Positions 31,301-41,856 of a stretch of 64,000 nucleotides of DNA are shown in pieces; the stretch's first letter is position 1, and each line of letters starts with the position of its first letter. The stretch spans positions 31,866,926-31,930,925 of the forward strand of contig OX392534.1 in assembly GCA_947623455.1 (NCBI GenBank). The letters run 5' to 3'. The position numbers and the translations under genes are program-made. The notes under the pieces were generated by a model, which saw only the letters and a list, made by a program, of their open reading frames with translations, was not told the origin of the DNA and ran no database searches. This DNA is from Mimachlamys varia (taxonomy: Eukaryota; Mollusca; Bivalvia; Pectinida; Pectinidae).

Positions 31301-34300
31301 CATCTTCGTCTACGATACAGCACTGGTCCCGATTCACGCCACAACATCCGGATTCACAGTATGTTGTCATAGAGTTGTCGTACATATTCATACAATATTC
31401 GGCCTCTACCACACCTGAAAAAGAATTGGCACACTCGATCAACTTTCTTCAGTTGAATATGAGGCCCGAGTTTCCTCTGGCCCTGACAACAGACTAAAAA
31501 AATTGACTAGCCCGAGTTTCCTCTGGCCCTGACAACAGACTAAAAAAATTGACTAGCCCGAGTTTCCTCTGGCCCTGACAACAGACTAAGACATTTTGAC
31601 TAGCCCGAGTTTCCTCTGGCCCTGACAACAGACTGAGACATTTTGACTAGCCCGAGTTTCCTCTGGCCCTGACAACAGACTGAGACATTTTGACTAGCCC
31701 GGGTTTCCTCTTGCCCTGACAACAGACTGAGACATTTTGACTAGCTCGAGTTTCCTCTGGCCCTGACAACAGACGTAGACATTTTGACTAGCCCGAGTTT
31801 CCTCTGGCCCTGACAACAGACTGAGACATTTTGACTAGCTCGAGTTTCCTCTGGCCCTGACAACAGACTGAGACATTTTGACTAGCCCGGGTTTCCTCTG
31901 GCCCTGACAACAGACTGAGACATTTTGACTAGCCCGGGTTTCCTCTGGGCCTGACAACAGACTGAGACATTTTGACTAGCCCGGGTTTCCTCTGGCCCTG
32001 ACAACAGACTGAGACATTTTGACTAGCCCGAGTTTCCTCTGGCCCTGACAACAGACTAAGACATTTTGACTAGCCCGAGTTTCCTCTGGCCCTGACAACA
32101 GACTAAGACATTTTGACTAGCCCGAGTTTCCTCTGGCCCTGACAACAGACTGAGACATTTTGACTAGCTCGAGTTTCCTCTGGCCCTGACAACAGACTGA
32201 GACATTTTGACTAGCTCGAGTTTCCTCTGGGCCTGACAACAGACTGAGACATTTTGACTAGCCCGGGTTTCCTCTGGCCCTGACAACAGACTGAGACATT
32301 TTGACTAGCTCGAGTTTCCTCTGGCCCTGACAACAGACGTAGACATTTTGACTAGCCCGAGTTTCCTCTGGCCCTGACAACAGACTGAGACATTTTGACT
32401 AGCCCGGGTTTCCTCTGGCCCTGACAACAGACTGAGACATTTTGAAAGATGATGTGGACCAGATATGGTGTCGGACCAGAGGAAACTAGGGCTAGGTAGA
32501 AAGAAAATAGATAAAATGTATTAACAATGAACATAACGAACTAACTGAATCATCTTTAAAAAAACAAGATGTTGGATATAGGGATGTGGCGTGCATTGAA
32601 CTAGTTCATAATGCCAATACATGATAAACTAGTCCATCAGTACACCGTATGGCGATAATGGTACAGTATGCAAAGCTGAGTTATTTAGAAATAAAACACC
32701 AAATAGTATGAGTCGCGACTGTATAATTAACGTTTGCAATACCTATCTACATACATAATGATACGTGGATTTTGTTCTCATGGTGTGTTTTAATGACACC
32801 TTGGGTTTAAATGAATACGGTCGGTATACAAACATTAATGTATATTGTGAGTATGTGTGTGTTTTGTTCGTGTTTAAAATGACATTTTCATACTTGCCAA
32901 CTTTTTGAAATTTCCATGGGGAAGATTACGCGTCCTCAGAATTGAAAACATGAATGATATGTATATATGTACATTCAGAGAAAAATAACACTTCTAAATG
33001 GCTTCGTTTGAGCTCTTCTTTCAGAAGAAATCATCAAATCTTAAACAATAGGAACAGTTTAGCAAATTCCAAAGTTGAAAATGCAACATTATAAGGGTCC
33101 AGAATCGGGAGTCTCCCTCCTAAATAGGGATGGTTGGCAAGTATGCATTTTACATACTAAGGCCTGGTTAGCTCAACGGTTGAGTAATCCAAATAATAAA
33201 AACAACCACTTCGAGAACAATAGAATGACACGTGAGTAACAGTGAAATGTCGCTGAAGGAACGTGAAAGGATGATAAAGGTAAGGTGATGCGAAAGGGAC
33301 AGTGAATTGGTGCTTAAAGTCAGTGAATTGGCGCTTTAGTCAGTGAATTGGCGCTTTAGTCAGTGAATTGACGCTGAATAAACTTAAAATTGACACTGAA
33401 ATAACAACAAAGACTCGGGAACAGTGAATTGGCGGTAGAGGAACAATGAATTGGTGCTAGAGGAACAGCGAATTGGCGCTAGAGGAAGAGTGAATTGGCG
33501 CTACAGGAACAGCGAATTGGCGCAAGAGGAATAGTGAATTGGCGCTAAAGGAACAGTGAATTTGCACTAGACGATCAGTGAATTTGCGCTAGGGGAACAG
33601 TGAATTGGCGCTAGAGGAACAGTGAATTGGTCGCTGGATTAACAGTGTATTGGCGCTAGAGGAACAGTGAATTGGCGCTAGAGGAAGAGTGAATTGGCGC
33701 TAGAGGAAGAGTGAATTGGCGCAAGAGGAATAGTGAATTGGTCGCTGGAGTAACAGTGAATTGGCGCTAGAGGAACACTGAGTTGGCGCTAGAGGAACGG
33801 GTAATTGGTCGCTGGAATAACAGTGAATTGGCGCTAGAGGAAGGGTGAATTGGCGCTAGAGGAACAGTGAATTGGTCGCTGGAATATCAGTGAATTGGCG
33901 CTAAAGGAAGAGTGAATTGGCGCTAGAGGAACGAATTATTGGCGCTAGAGGAACAGTGAATTGGCGCTAGAGGAACAGTGAATTGGTCGCTGGAATAACA
34001 GAGAATTGGCACTAGAGGAACAGGGAATTGGCGCTTGAGGAACAGGGAATTGGCGCTAGAGGAACAGGGAATTGGCGCTTGAGAAACAGTGAATTGGCGC
34101 TTGAGGAACAGTGAATTGGCCGTTAGAATAACAGTGAATTGGCGCTAGAGAAACAGTGAATTGGCGCTAGAGGAACAGGGAATTCGCGCTTGAGGAACAG
34201 TGAATTGGCCGTTAGAATAACAGTGAATTGGCGCTAGAGAAACAGTGAATTTGCGCTAGAGGAACAGTGAATTGGCACTAGAGGAACAGCAAATTAGCGT

Positions 34301-34830
34301 TAGAGGGTCAGTGAATAGGCCGTTAGGATAACAGTGAATTGGTGCTAGAGGAACAGTGAATTGGCGTTTGAGGAACAGTGGATTGGCTTTAAATAAAGGA
34401 ACAATGAATCGACATTTCAGAACAATGATTTGAAATGTTTTCTGAAATAATGTCACACAGATTCAGTTACAAGTGAAGGATATAAAGGGCTGCCACATCA
34501 AAATAATTATGATACATGAAATGTTTGTGCTCTTCAAAACTGAAAATTAGCAAAAAAGTTCAAAAATAAATAAAAACTTGAATTTAGTATTCAAGTGTTT
34601 TAAAAACTTGATTGGGATCCAACTGCCACTAAGCGACAAGATAGAAAGAGTCACTACCCTGTTAAATTGACACATATCCCAACACAACTAAACCAAAATC
34701 ACGGTCGAAATCTTACTTTATACATTAAGCTAAGAATTAACAACTAAATTACGAAATAATGTGTGATAGTAATTAAACACTTACCTGCCGTAATGGCCAG
34801 TATCGAAATCAGACGCAGGAGTGGAGCCAT
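28195..34830 (-). CDS. Small cysteine-rich single-pass membrane protein, CYYR1/Shisa-like (paralogue B)
   Basis: Minus-strand exons 34785-34830, 31279-31414, 29159-29346 and 28195-28301 join to 158 residues. The signal peptide starts MAPLLRLISILAITA. The ectodomain starts VVEAEYCMNMYDNSMTTYC and goes on with ESGCCGVNRDQCC, the same C-x11-C-x3-CC-x6-CC spacing as paralogue A. An acidic/Tyr stretch (DEDVVDYYYTL) precedes the transmembrane helix starting AGIVIASLIGLALVIGG. The tail shares QGVVYSNGA and TTYQYP and ends NAGYGYI. Exon number, phases (46-nt exon 1, the ct|gtacgt donor of exon 2) and domain-to-exon split are identical to paralogue A, so the two arose by gene duplication with inversion. 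The likely role is membrane adaptor; no substrate or partner can be named. Its intron 1 holds two large minisatellites. Confidence 0.85.
29159..29346 (-). CDS. CYYR1-like B exon 3 (transmembrane helix)
   Basis: Encodes SGGAIAGIVIASLIGLAL, the rest of the helix, and QGVVYSNGAG, ending VNIG plus one base. The acceptor is tttcag and the donor gtaagt on the minus strand. Confidence 0.9.
29437..29530 (-). mobile_element. 3' fragment of the reverse-transcriptase element
   Basis: acaagagaatcagaccagg, cgctccgcaagagcaagcg and ggcgacactcgcc match the 3' region of the 12049-12930 relic in the same (minus) orientation. It is truncated and non-coding. Confidence 0.65.
29762..29887. mobile_element. Foldback element with a CRE in each arm
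   Basis: The arms 29762-29813 and 29836-29887 are 52 bp each with three mismatches and a 22-base loop. Each arm contains TGACGTCA (29773-29780 and 29869-29876). It lies in intron 2 of CYYR1-like B. Confidence 0.85.
30491..30856 (+). mobile_element. TTAA-flanked MITE (AGGCCC family), copy D
   Basis: TTAA flanks at 30487-30490 and 30857-30860, same orientation as copy A. One inverted end has lost two bases (AATACATAAC). It lies in intron 2 of CYYR1-like B. Confidence 0.87.
31279..31414 (-). CDS. CYYR1-like B exon 2 (cysteine-rich ectodomain)
   Basis: Encodes VEAEYC, TTYCESGCCGVNRDQCC and an acidic and tyrosine-rich end. The donor gtacgt and the CT dinucleotide before it equal those of paralogue A. 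Confidence 0.88.
31463..32447. repeat. 47-bp minisatellite, about 21 units
   Basis: The unit is gcccgagtttcctctggccc, tgacaacagactgagacatt, ttgacta. The first units have aaaaaaattgac instead of agacattttgac. Beyond the right edge, ccagaggaaactagggctag (32476-32495) is an inverted partial unit. Confidence 0.93.
32496..32888. other. Intron sequence, no feature seen
   Basis: AT-rich stretch of CYYR1-like B intron 1 between the 47-bp array and a MITE. Confidence 0.4.
32889..33145. mobile_element. 257-bp MITE with 6-bp target duplication, copy 2
   Basis: The ends CATACTTGCCAAC and GTTGGCAAGTATG are flanked by CATTTT on both sides (32883-32888 and 33146-33151). Inverted relative to the copy at 9677-9933 and identical in length. 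Confidence 0.88.
33163..33240 (+). repeat. tRNA-like or SINE-head remnant
   Basis: GGTTAGCTCAACGGTTGAG resembles an A-box region, and cacttcgagaac lies about 35 bases later as a weak B-box. No cloverleaf can be closed, so it is at most a tRNA-derived relic. Confidence 0.3.
33299..34395. repeat. 22-bp minisatellite, about 48 units
   Basis: The unit is ggaacagtgaattggcgctaga. A subfamily has attggtcgctggaataacag. Units vary in length and sequence far more than in the other arrays. It lies in intron 1 of CYYR1-like B. Confidence 0.92.
34785..34830 (-). CDS. CYYR1-like B exon 1 (signal peptide)
   Basis: The start codon is the reverse complement of cat at 34828-34830. The exon is 46 nt and the donor reads gtaagt on the minus strand. 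Confidence 0.83.
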
Positions 34831-35254
34831 TTTGATTGAAATAGGTAATAGCCTACGTATACCTTACAGACACTGTGTATATTCTAAAATGGGGTGTCTT
34901 TGGCTGTGATCGAAGGACTGACGTCCGATTTAAAGTATATGTGCCAAATAACAATAAAGCAGTACCACAGTTGAATGCACACCTAAAGATCATACAATCT
35001 TTAAATGGGTAAGATAAAACCTTTGGCCCTGTTTAAAACCAATCGTCGGAAAATTTGCATATCTGCGAATAAAATCGACCAACATGGTATTTACGTATGT
35101 GCACATTTTAAAGTGTGCAGAAAAAAGATTACACTGGGTGAATACGACCAGATAAAACCATGAAGCGATTGGCTACAAATCGCACGTGGTGGTACTATAC
35201 TTATAAAGGTCATTTTGTTTCTGAAATATTCCATTTTTTGATTGCTCGGTAAAG
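34831..35254 (-). other. Upstream region of CYYR1-like B
   Basis: Candidate promoter and 5' UTR of the minus-strand gene. A GACGTC occurs near 34920. No clear TATA box was seen. Confidence 0.35.
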
Positions 35255-35435
35255 GTTTGGTTTGATTTAATTGGGTTTTTTTAAGGACTCTCGGTGCATG
35301 CGATGTGGGTGCGTGTGTATTTGTGAGGCGCGGTATGTTCGTGTAGGCCTCATTGCCATAGTCCGGATGTTTTGCCGTTTTAAAGTGCTACCACACTGAA
35401 GTATACTACCGAGGGCCATAGGCCATTGTCAATAA
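35255..35435 (+). repeat. Dispersed repeat, second family, copy 1
   Basis: Contains ttttgccgttttaaagtgct, accacactgaagtatac and an upstream ttttaaggac. It matches 44206-44350 in the same orientation. Confidence 0.65.
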
Positions 35436-37914
35436 ATACCACACGGCCTAAAAACTTGTTACAGTCATTTTGGGACATAAAGTAAAGTTTATATAATTAT
35501 TTCACAATTTTGGAGTTTTGGAGAGTAGGGGGGGGGGGGGAGAGAGATCAATTTCCGATAAAATTGCCCCCTCAATGGTTATTATGTAGTATATATGACC
35601 ATTGAGGGGGTATTTTGATCGAAAATTAATCTAAACATCGCCTTTTGGTGTTGTTTGTTGCCATTCTCGATATTCCTCTGATCAAAAACCACCAATAGCT
35701 TTCTGATGTTCTGGTGAATTGCCAAGTGATACGGCGGGTACAGTTGTGCAGAGTTTAACAGGCGATTTTAGGGTAATTAGGTGTGTATAAGATTCGTCTT
35801 TCTACCAATAACTTGCGTTCCCGAGTAGGTGAAATGCTCATCTTGCCTGCTGTAACCTGATGTTGGTGTCACTGCTACCTCTCCTTCTCGGCCCATCAAT
35901 GCATCAAGATATACAAATTGGTCAAAAATCCTGTTACTATTTTGTTCCCTTCAATGTGTCTTTCAATTTTAGTTCAACTCTCGCTGTCTCAGATGTAAGT
36001 ATTTTATGTCTTTTCACTTAGATCATGCAGCCTCGATCATAACAGAGTAACCAAAGTTTGAAAGGGTTAAAAGGAGTTATATATATATATTAATATTCTG
36101 ACAATAACCAAACATAAAATTTCGTTAACGATGATCGTTGGTCGAACACCCGACATACTGAAATGGTTGATATCTGGCTATCCCATTTTATTAGATAATA
36201 ACTTTACTCGTATTCGTGGTCAGAGGTGTCAGATTTTTCATACAACTTCCCCAGAATTTCCATACACAGTGTCATGATGTTTTCGCATGTATCTGTTTGA
36301 AGAACTAGTTGTTGTTAAAAGGACATATTTTCAGAACAAAATTAATTACCTATACCTAAAAAAACTCACAAGACTTAAAATTGTCGATACCTAGATTTAT
36401 GATGCATCGATTCTGAAGACTATCAAAACAGACCATTTCAGATTGACAAACTTGTGAGCCATACAGGTCCACCAGGCCTCTTTGTCTCAACTTGATAATT
36501 CGACATTTGGCGGTCACATTTGGAAATACCAGAGATGAGTGTGTGGACCTACCAACCGTGTACACGTATACTTTGACAGACCAGGCTGAAATTTCCCGAG
36601 TAATCATTTTTTGTTGTTGTAAATTGCAATCCATGGCGCAATAAATATTCTCAATGGTGATATATGACCTCAGAAGCTTTGTTATTTAAATTGGGAAAAG
36701 GTTAAATTAGTCCCGTGATATTTAAGTACGATAGGTGATCATGGTACATGTATCTTGACACTATTGTACGCCAAAACCATACAAGTATCAGCAAAAATCA
36801 GAAAATGCTCATCTGCTCTGAGTATAATTACATTCTTTGCTTCTATTGTTTCTGTTAAAAAATGAAAATACCTTTCTTTGAATGCTTGCATTACGGTATC
36901 TTATGAATGTTTTGTCTTTGGCCAAATGTTTATGTACACATGTATGGTGTAACGTCAGAAGCCTTTGTCATGGTTCCGTGTCAAAACCTGAACGATATCT
37001 AATCCCAAGCCTTGGTATCTAATCACAATAAAACCTCTTTTGACGTCAATCAACAAGATTTTTGGGGGAATCTGGCCCCGACAGACAATGTTGTGAGAAT
37101 TTGTTCATGCAAACTTTTCATTTTAGTAATCCTTATTAATATATTGTAATAATATTATGAACATATTCCTATGCGTCTGTCCATGGTTTGTTCATGTGTT
37201 GTCGGTGTTTCCTTCAAACGAAGTGACCAACAATATAAAAGGACATTATCAAATCTCACATTTCTGAGTATAATTTGAATTTATTATTTTGGACAATAAG
37301 CAGGATGTTCTATTAAAACCGTCAGTTTTCATGTCTATGTTTGTGCTATTAATAATAAAGCATCTAATTTGTTATTTTAATGCATTATTCTTTGGCACAG
37401 CCACAGCTAAATTGCACCAATAGTTTTATTTCCATAATTGAAACGAATGGTATTTGTAAACCTTAAATGGAAGAACATTTGTCGCATCAAACGACAGGCG
37501 AACACGGACAGTTTCCGTTTAAATGGTCAGACCCAAGTTCAAGAAGTTGATTAGTACCTAGTATATGATGGGTCGAGGGTTGATACAAGGCCTGATATCG
37601 AAATGACTATGTCATATTTTATTTATTTATTATATACTTTGATTTTTGTGACGGTTCATGATGATCTGTATTTTGATGACGTCTGCTTTTTGTTCCTTGT
37701 TTTGCCATCGTCTGGACGTTGATTAAGATAATAATTCATACCATCAGCATAGGATTCAGAATCATAATGTACCTTTTCCTCTACATTGGTGCTTCCTTTC
37801 TATGAATTCATCAAGCTCTAGTATTCCTGATATGAGAACGAACTTAAAATCTAAGTCCGTGATATAAATGACTCCATATAACTTTCTCGGCCATCTGTTC
37901 TTCCACTGTGACGT
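35436..37914. other. Intergenic, no confident gene
   Basis: AT-rich DNA with a G run at 35529-35541. A 92-codon minus-strand frame at 36356-36634 is the only longer frame, and I cannot relate it to any family. Confidence 0.4.
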
Positions 37915-38234
37915 GCCAAAAGTCTTTAATTTTTTTATTTTTTTTACTTTATATTCTTTGAATTTCCAACTTTTTTCATTTTGGTAACGTTATATAGAGA
38001 AATGGCGTCACACGGAAATTAGCAGTGTAGATAATTCTGTACAGCTCCATAAATACACAACGGAAAATTAAATGAATATTTTGAGAGGAAACCTTGTATA
38101 TTTCTGTACCAAATGACAAAAAAATGTCAAAATCCATCCATAAACGAAGCCAGGAAAATTCATTGAAAAAAGTTGGAAATACAAAGAATATATAGCAAAA
38201 TAAAAAAAAATGAAACTTTTGGCACGTCACTGTA
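37915..38234. mobile_element. MITE with about 75-bp terminal inverted repeats
   Basis: The left end, ctgtgacgtgccaaaagt with tttccaacttttttcatttt further in, is mirrored at the right end (aaaaaagttggaaat ... acttttggcacgtcactg). The right border CACTG|TA fits a Tc1/mariner-type TA target and CAGTG end. A 122-codon frame crossing it is not coding. Confidence 0.75.
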
Positions 38235-40491
38235 TATCCATTTTCTATTGTTGTGACGTGATATGATTCGGTCTGCTTAGCAAAGAATTGCCTATATTTC
38301 CCCGGATCGCTGATATATGTACTATAAACATGCGTATTTATCAAGAATACAGTTTCCCTGCATTTTATGATAAGTTTATAAAAAATGATGTTGCTTTCAA
38401 CGGCTGTGTAATATTTGCATGAGCTGCAGGATTTTTACCAGATATATTAATATTGTCATTATCCTCAATGTTTTACCAATACCCAAGGAATATCCCGGTC
38501 TGGGGATAACCCCATTACATTGAGGCCAATGTTTCTGGTAAGACATATTTACGTCCATGTTTCTCATAGGTTGTTTGGTGTCAAAATGTTCAGCTGTTTC
38601 GTATGACCTTATTTGCAAAAAGGATTCGTTTGGCCCCTCGAGTTCGGGAGTCTGAATTCTATTTGAAAAAAGTTAATTTATCTTTGTTTCGTGTGACTCC
38701 AGAGATTCATGTTCACACGAAGTTCATTGAAACAAATTATTTTTAGTTCAAACTGTAACCAATCCCGTTCTTTTTCTCTCACTTTAAAACTGAAATACAT
38801 GTATTTTGTAAAATAGCATGCTTTGGTTGGTCGAAGGGGAGTAACTCTGGGGAAACTTGGGGTCTAGTGTCAATATACGGACATACCGTTATAAAACTTC
38901 CCTGAGCTAAACCATCAATTTGTTTAATTTGTTATAAACATTTACAGAAGAATATGCAAGCAGATAGTTATTGAACAAAGAGAGTTAAGTGCGCTGTCAG
39001 AAATATGTCTTGCCAGGATTTCCATTTTCACATCTAGAAAACATGGAATTTCAAGTATTTTATAAAAAATTCAAATTGCTAAGGCCAAAATATAAAAAAA
39101 ATAATAAATAACATATTTAATATGTAAATCATGGCAAGATATTCATGAATATGCAATTTCCTTTAGCATTTTATTTTTCAAGTGAACTGATTTTCAAATA
39201 AAATATCCACAAAGATGGTGAAGCAGGTTTTTATCGTTTTTATTGTAGAAATTAGCATACATATACACAATGCCATAGCAACCATGAAAAGGTCAAAGGT
39301 TGGGATATGCTTGGGGGTCACCCAGTACTCCAGTGCTTGTGAGCAAAGCAGTGATATCATATAATGCTACTGATTTAAACGGAATAAGCTTTTTAACTTA
39401 AACTAAATATTACTACTGGCGAAATATTTCTAGGTCTGGTGGTTATTATAAGCCTTGAAATTCTATATATATATTTCATTGTCAATTTATTTGATATTTT
39501 ACCAAACCGGGTATATAGTTTCAAACAAAATGTATCTATTTTAAGATAAAATTCAAAACATTTGGCATTATATATATATTGTCAACATATCTTTTTTTTA
39601 AACACAGAAGAGGTAGGGGCAACAGATAAAGGGGCTGGGGTTTGGGAATAGAGAGTTCAATAATGAAATATATTAAGTCCTTTATGAATATGCAACAGCC
39701 TCACTGCTTCATGAATAAAGATGATGCTTCATGAATAAAGATGATGCCTCTTATATTATTGTTGGTTCTAAGATTACACTTAAAAGGGGGAGAGGGTAGA
39801 ATGGGTAATGGTTTGACATTTGATGAATATTCATAGAATAATAAATGTATGAGCCTGTTTGTAAGGGGTTGGGGGGGGGGGGGCAATGGTAAACAAATGC
39901 AACATTCCTCTTTGAAATATATATAAAGTTGAAAAAAAAAGTAAAATATGTCAATATAAAATATCATTAGATTTTTTATATATATAATAATATATACATG
40001 AAAACACATGTATACGAAACCGGCAGAATTGTATACAAGAAGTATTCATTTCTAACAAAAACAATTTGTGCATAGTTGTGATATATTTCAAGCAAAAAAA
40101 GTCCACTTCGAAATGCCAAGTCAACTCTTTATTTCGTTCTTCATCATTCATTCGCAAATAATATAATTTATTAATAATAATAATACCCTTCTGCGAAGGT
40201 CTATAATATATTTCTTCAAACACATGAGATTAAATAGTTAGAATTGATAGCTATACAACCAGTAGTCTCTCGAAACCAAGAAAATACTTTTAAAAATAAA
40301 ATAGTCTGCAATAGACAAGATAACTATAGAGAAAAATACCCTACAAAACTACAAACGTCACACGATTTGGTTGAGTTTGAAATTTACAAAAACTGTTGTG
40401 ACATTGACCAGCAAATGCTTTGAGTTCATCCATATAAGCCTTTCACCTAAACTTATACACTATGAATTTATCATAATTATTTTGTAAATTT
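38235..40491. other. Intergenic, no gene seen
   Basis: AT-rich, with a 20-bp tandem duplication (ttcatgaataaagatgatg, 39708-39746) and a G run at 39869-39882. No gene recognised. Confidence 0.4.
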
Positions 40492-40622
40492 TCCTCTGAT
40501 CAAATCGTTCCACTAATTTAAATATTTTCATCGTAGTTTCTCTTAAATGGAAGAAATCCTCTGATCAAATCGTTCCACTAATTTGAAATATTTTCATCGT
40601 AGTTTCTCTTAAATGGAAGAAA
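40492..40622. repeat. 65-bp tandem duplication
   Basis: tcctctgatcaaatcgttcc through cttaaatggaagaaa is repeated twice in a row with almost no change. It is probably just past or within the filamin 3' UTR. Confidence 0.88.
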
Positions 40623-41668
40623 TTCGGAAGAAATTCAGAAATCTTCACAAAACAAACAAGCACCATTCGTGTAAAATGTACAAGGACAAAAGATTACATT
40701 ATTCATACTTCATAATAAAATCTTTCAAAAAGCTTTAATAAAATCCTAATTCTTTATTAAATTGGTTATTCTAGCATTAAACAACAAATATCAACTGATG
40801 ATGCGATTTTTTATACAAGGAAATTGTACTATGGCAAGAGAAACTATCGCACCATCGTTCCACTACAACATTCTGAATGTCACCTCCTGTTCAGCACGAT
40901 GTTGTAAAACGTTGTGCTGATGTTGTATAAACATTACCCTTTTTTTGTTCGAGACGGCTTGGACTATAATTTATAACCCAATAAACAATTAACCTGTTCC
41001 CCCTTCATTTTTTATAGTGGGCTGCTCTGTCTTCTGATCTGGACCAGTCTATGTGGTCCCTGGGGGGAGAAACAGGTAAATTGTTTCTAATGAAGAAAAG
41101 GTAAACATACCATTTACAAACCTTTTCTCTTCATTGGTAGCTCATACCTCCATCAACAATATTTACTTCAATGAGTATGCTGTTTTTGGTGAAACATTAT
41201 TTTTTTGACAACTGGATGTTAAGTCCATACATTGTATAAAGCATATTATTGCACTTCGAAATCTGAAAACAGTTCAATGTATGTACATAAAATCGCATTG
41301 AATTCAGACACAGGAGATGGCTAAAATGTCTGCAAGGAATCGGAGTACATGTCAACTCATATTGTAAACATGACTTTTTAAATGCAGCTGTTTCGGTAAT
41401 GATAAAGCGTATCAAATCTTCTTCACACATTTCACTGCAATTTCCTTTCCAACATTTCTTGATAAAAATGTCACTTGCTCCATTATCTCAAGAGCTCAGC
41501 ACTTCAGTATTAACATACATACATTTTATGACTTCGGGATTTTTTTTCAAAGCAAACAAACAATTTTTTTTTCAATGTTGTAAGCAGATGTTATTATACT
41601 ATGACATATATTTTCAATGTCATAAGCACAATTAATTTTCAATGATGTCCCTCTAGATGACCTTGACA
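40623..41668 (-). other. Probable filamin 3' UTR
   Basis: TTTATT near 40752 reads AATAAA on the minus strand, about 0.9 kb past the filamin stop. This is a plausible but unproven transcript end. Confidence 0.35.
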
Positions 41669-41856
41669 CTAGTTGACCTTGACACAGAATGGACTGCCAG
41701 GGATGTGGTCTGCCCCCCATTTGATGACTAACATGTATTCTCCCATCTCTTTGACGATGTAGTTGATTTTGTAGATTCCGCCTCCTTGATGTTTTACGCA
41801 GAGTTCCTCGCAGGGCCCCTTAGGTCCGACCATGCCCACATACAATATATTGTTAC
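41669..41856 (-). CDS. FLN: Filamin terminal exon, repeat 24
   Basis: Encodes [20 protein letters not shown] then [20 protein letters not shown] and a TAG stop at 41669-41671. A 16-bp near-copy of the last codons follows the stop. Confidence 0.95.

Noticed and set aside
31463..32447. CRISPR-like array
   Set aside because: Contiguous 47-bp tandem units without spacers; an ordinary minisatellite.
33163..33240. tRNA gene
   Set aside because: Only the A-box-like part is convincing. The anticodon arm and acceptor stem cannot be paired.
36356..36634. 92-codon minus-strand frame with five cysteines
   Set aside because: It has a start codon, but no signal peptide, recognised domain or splice context. 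A gene cannot be excluded, but there is no positive support.
37976..38344. 122-codon minus-strand frame
   Set aside because: Longest single frame in the window, but it crosses a MITE border, is Phe/Tyr/Ile-rich as expected from AT-rich DNA, and matches nothing I know.
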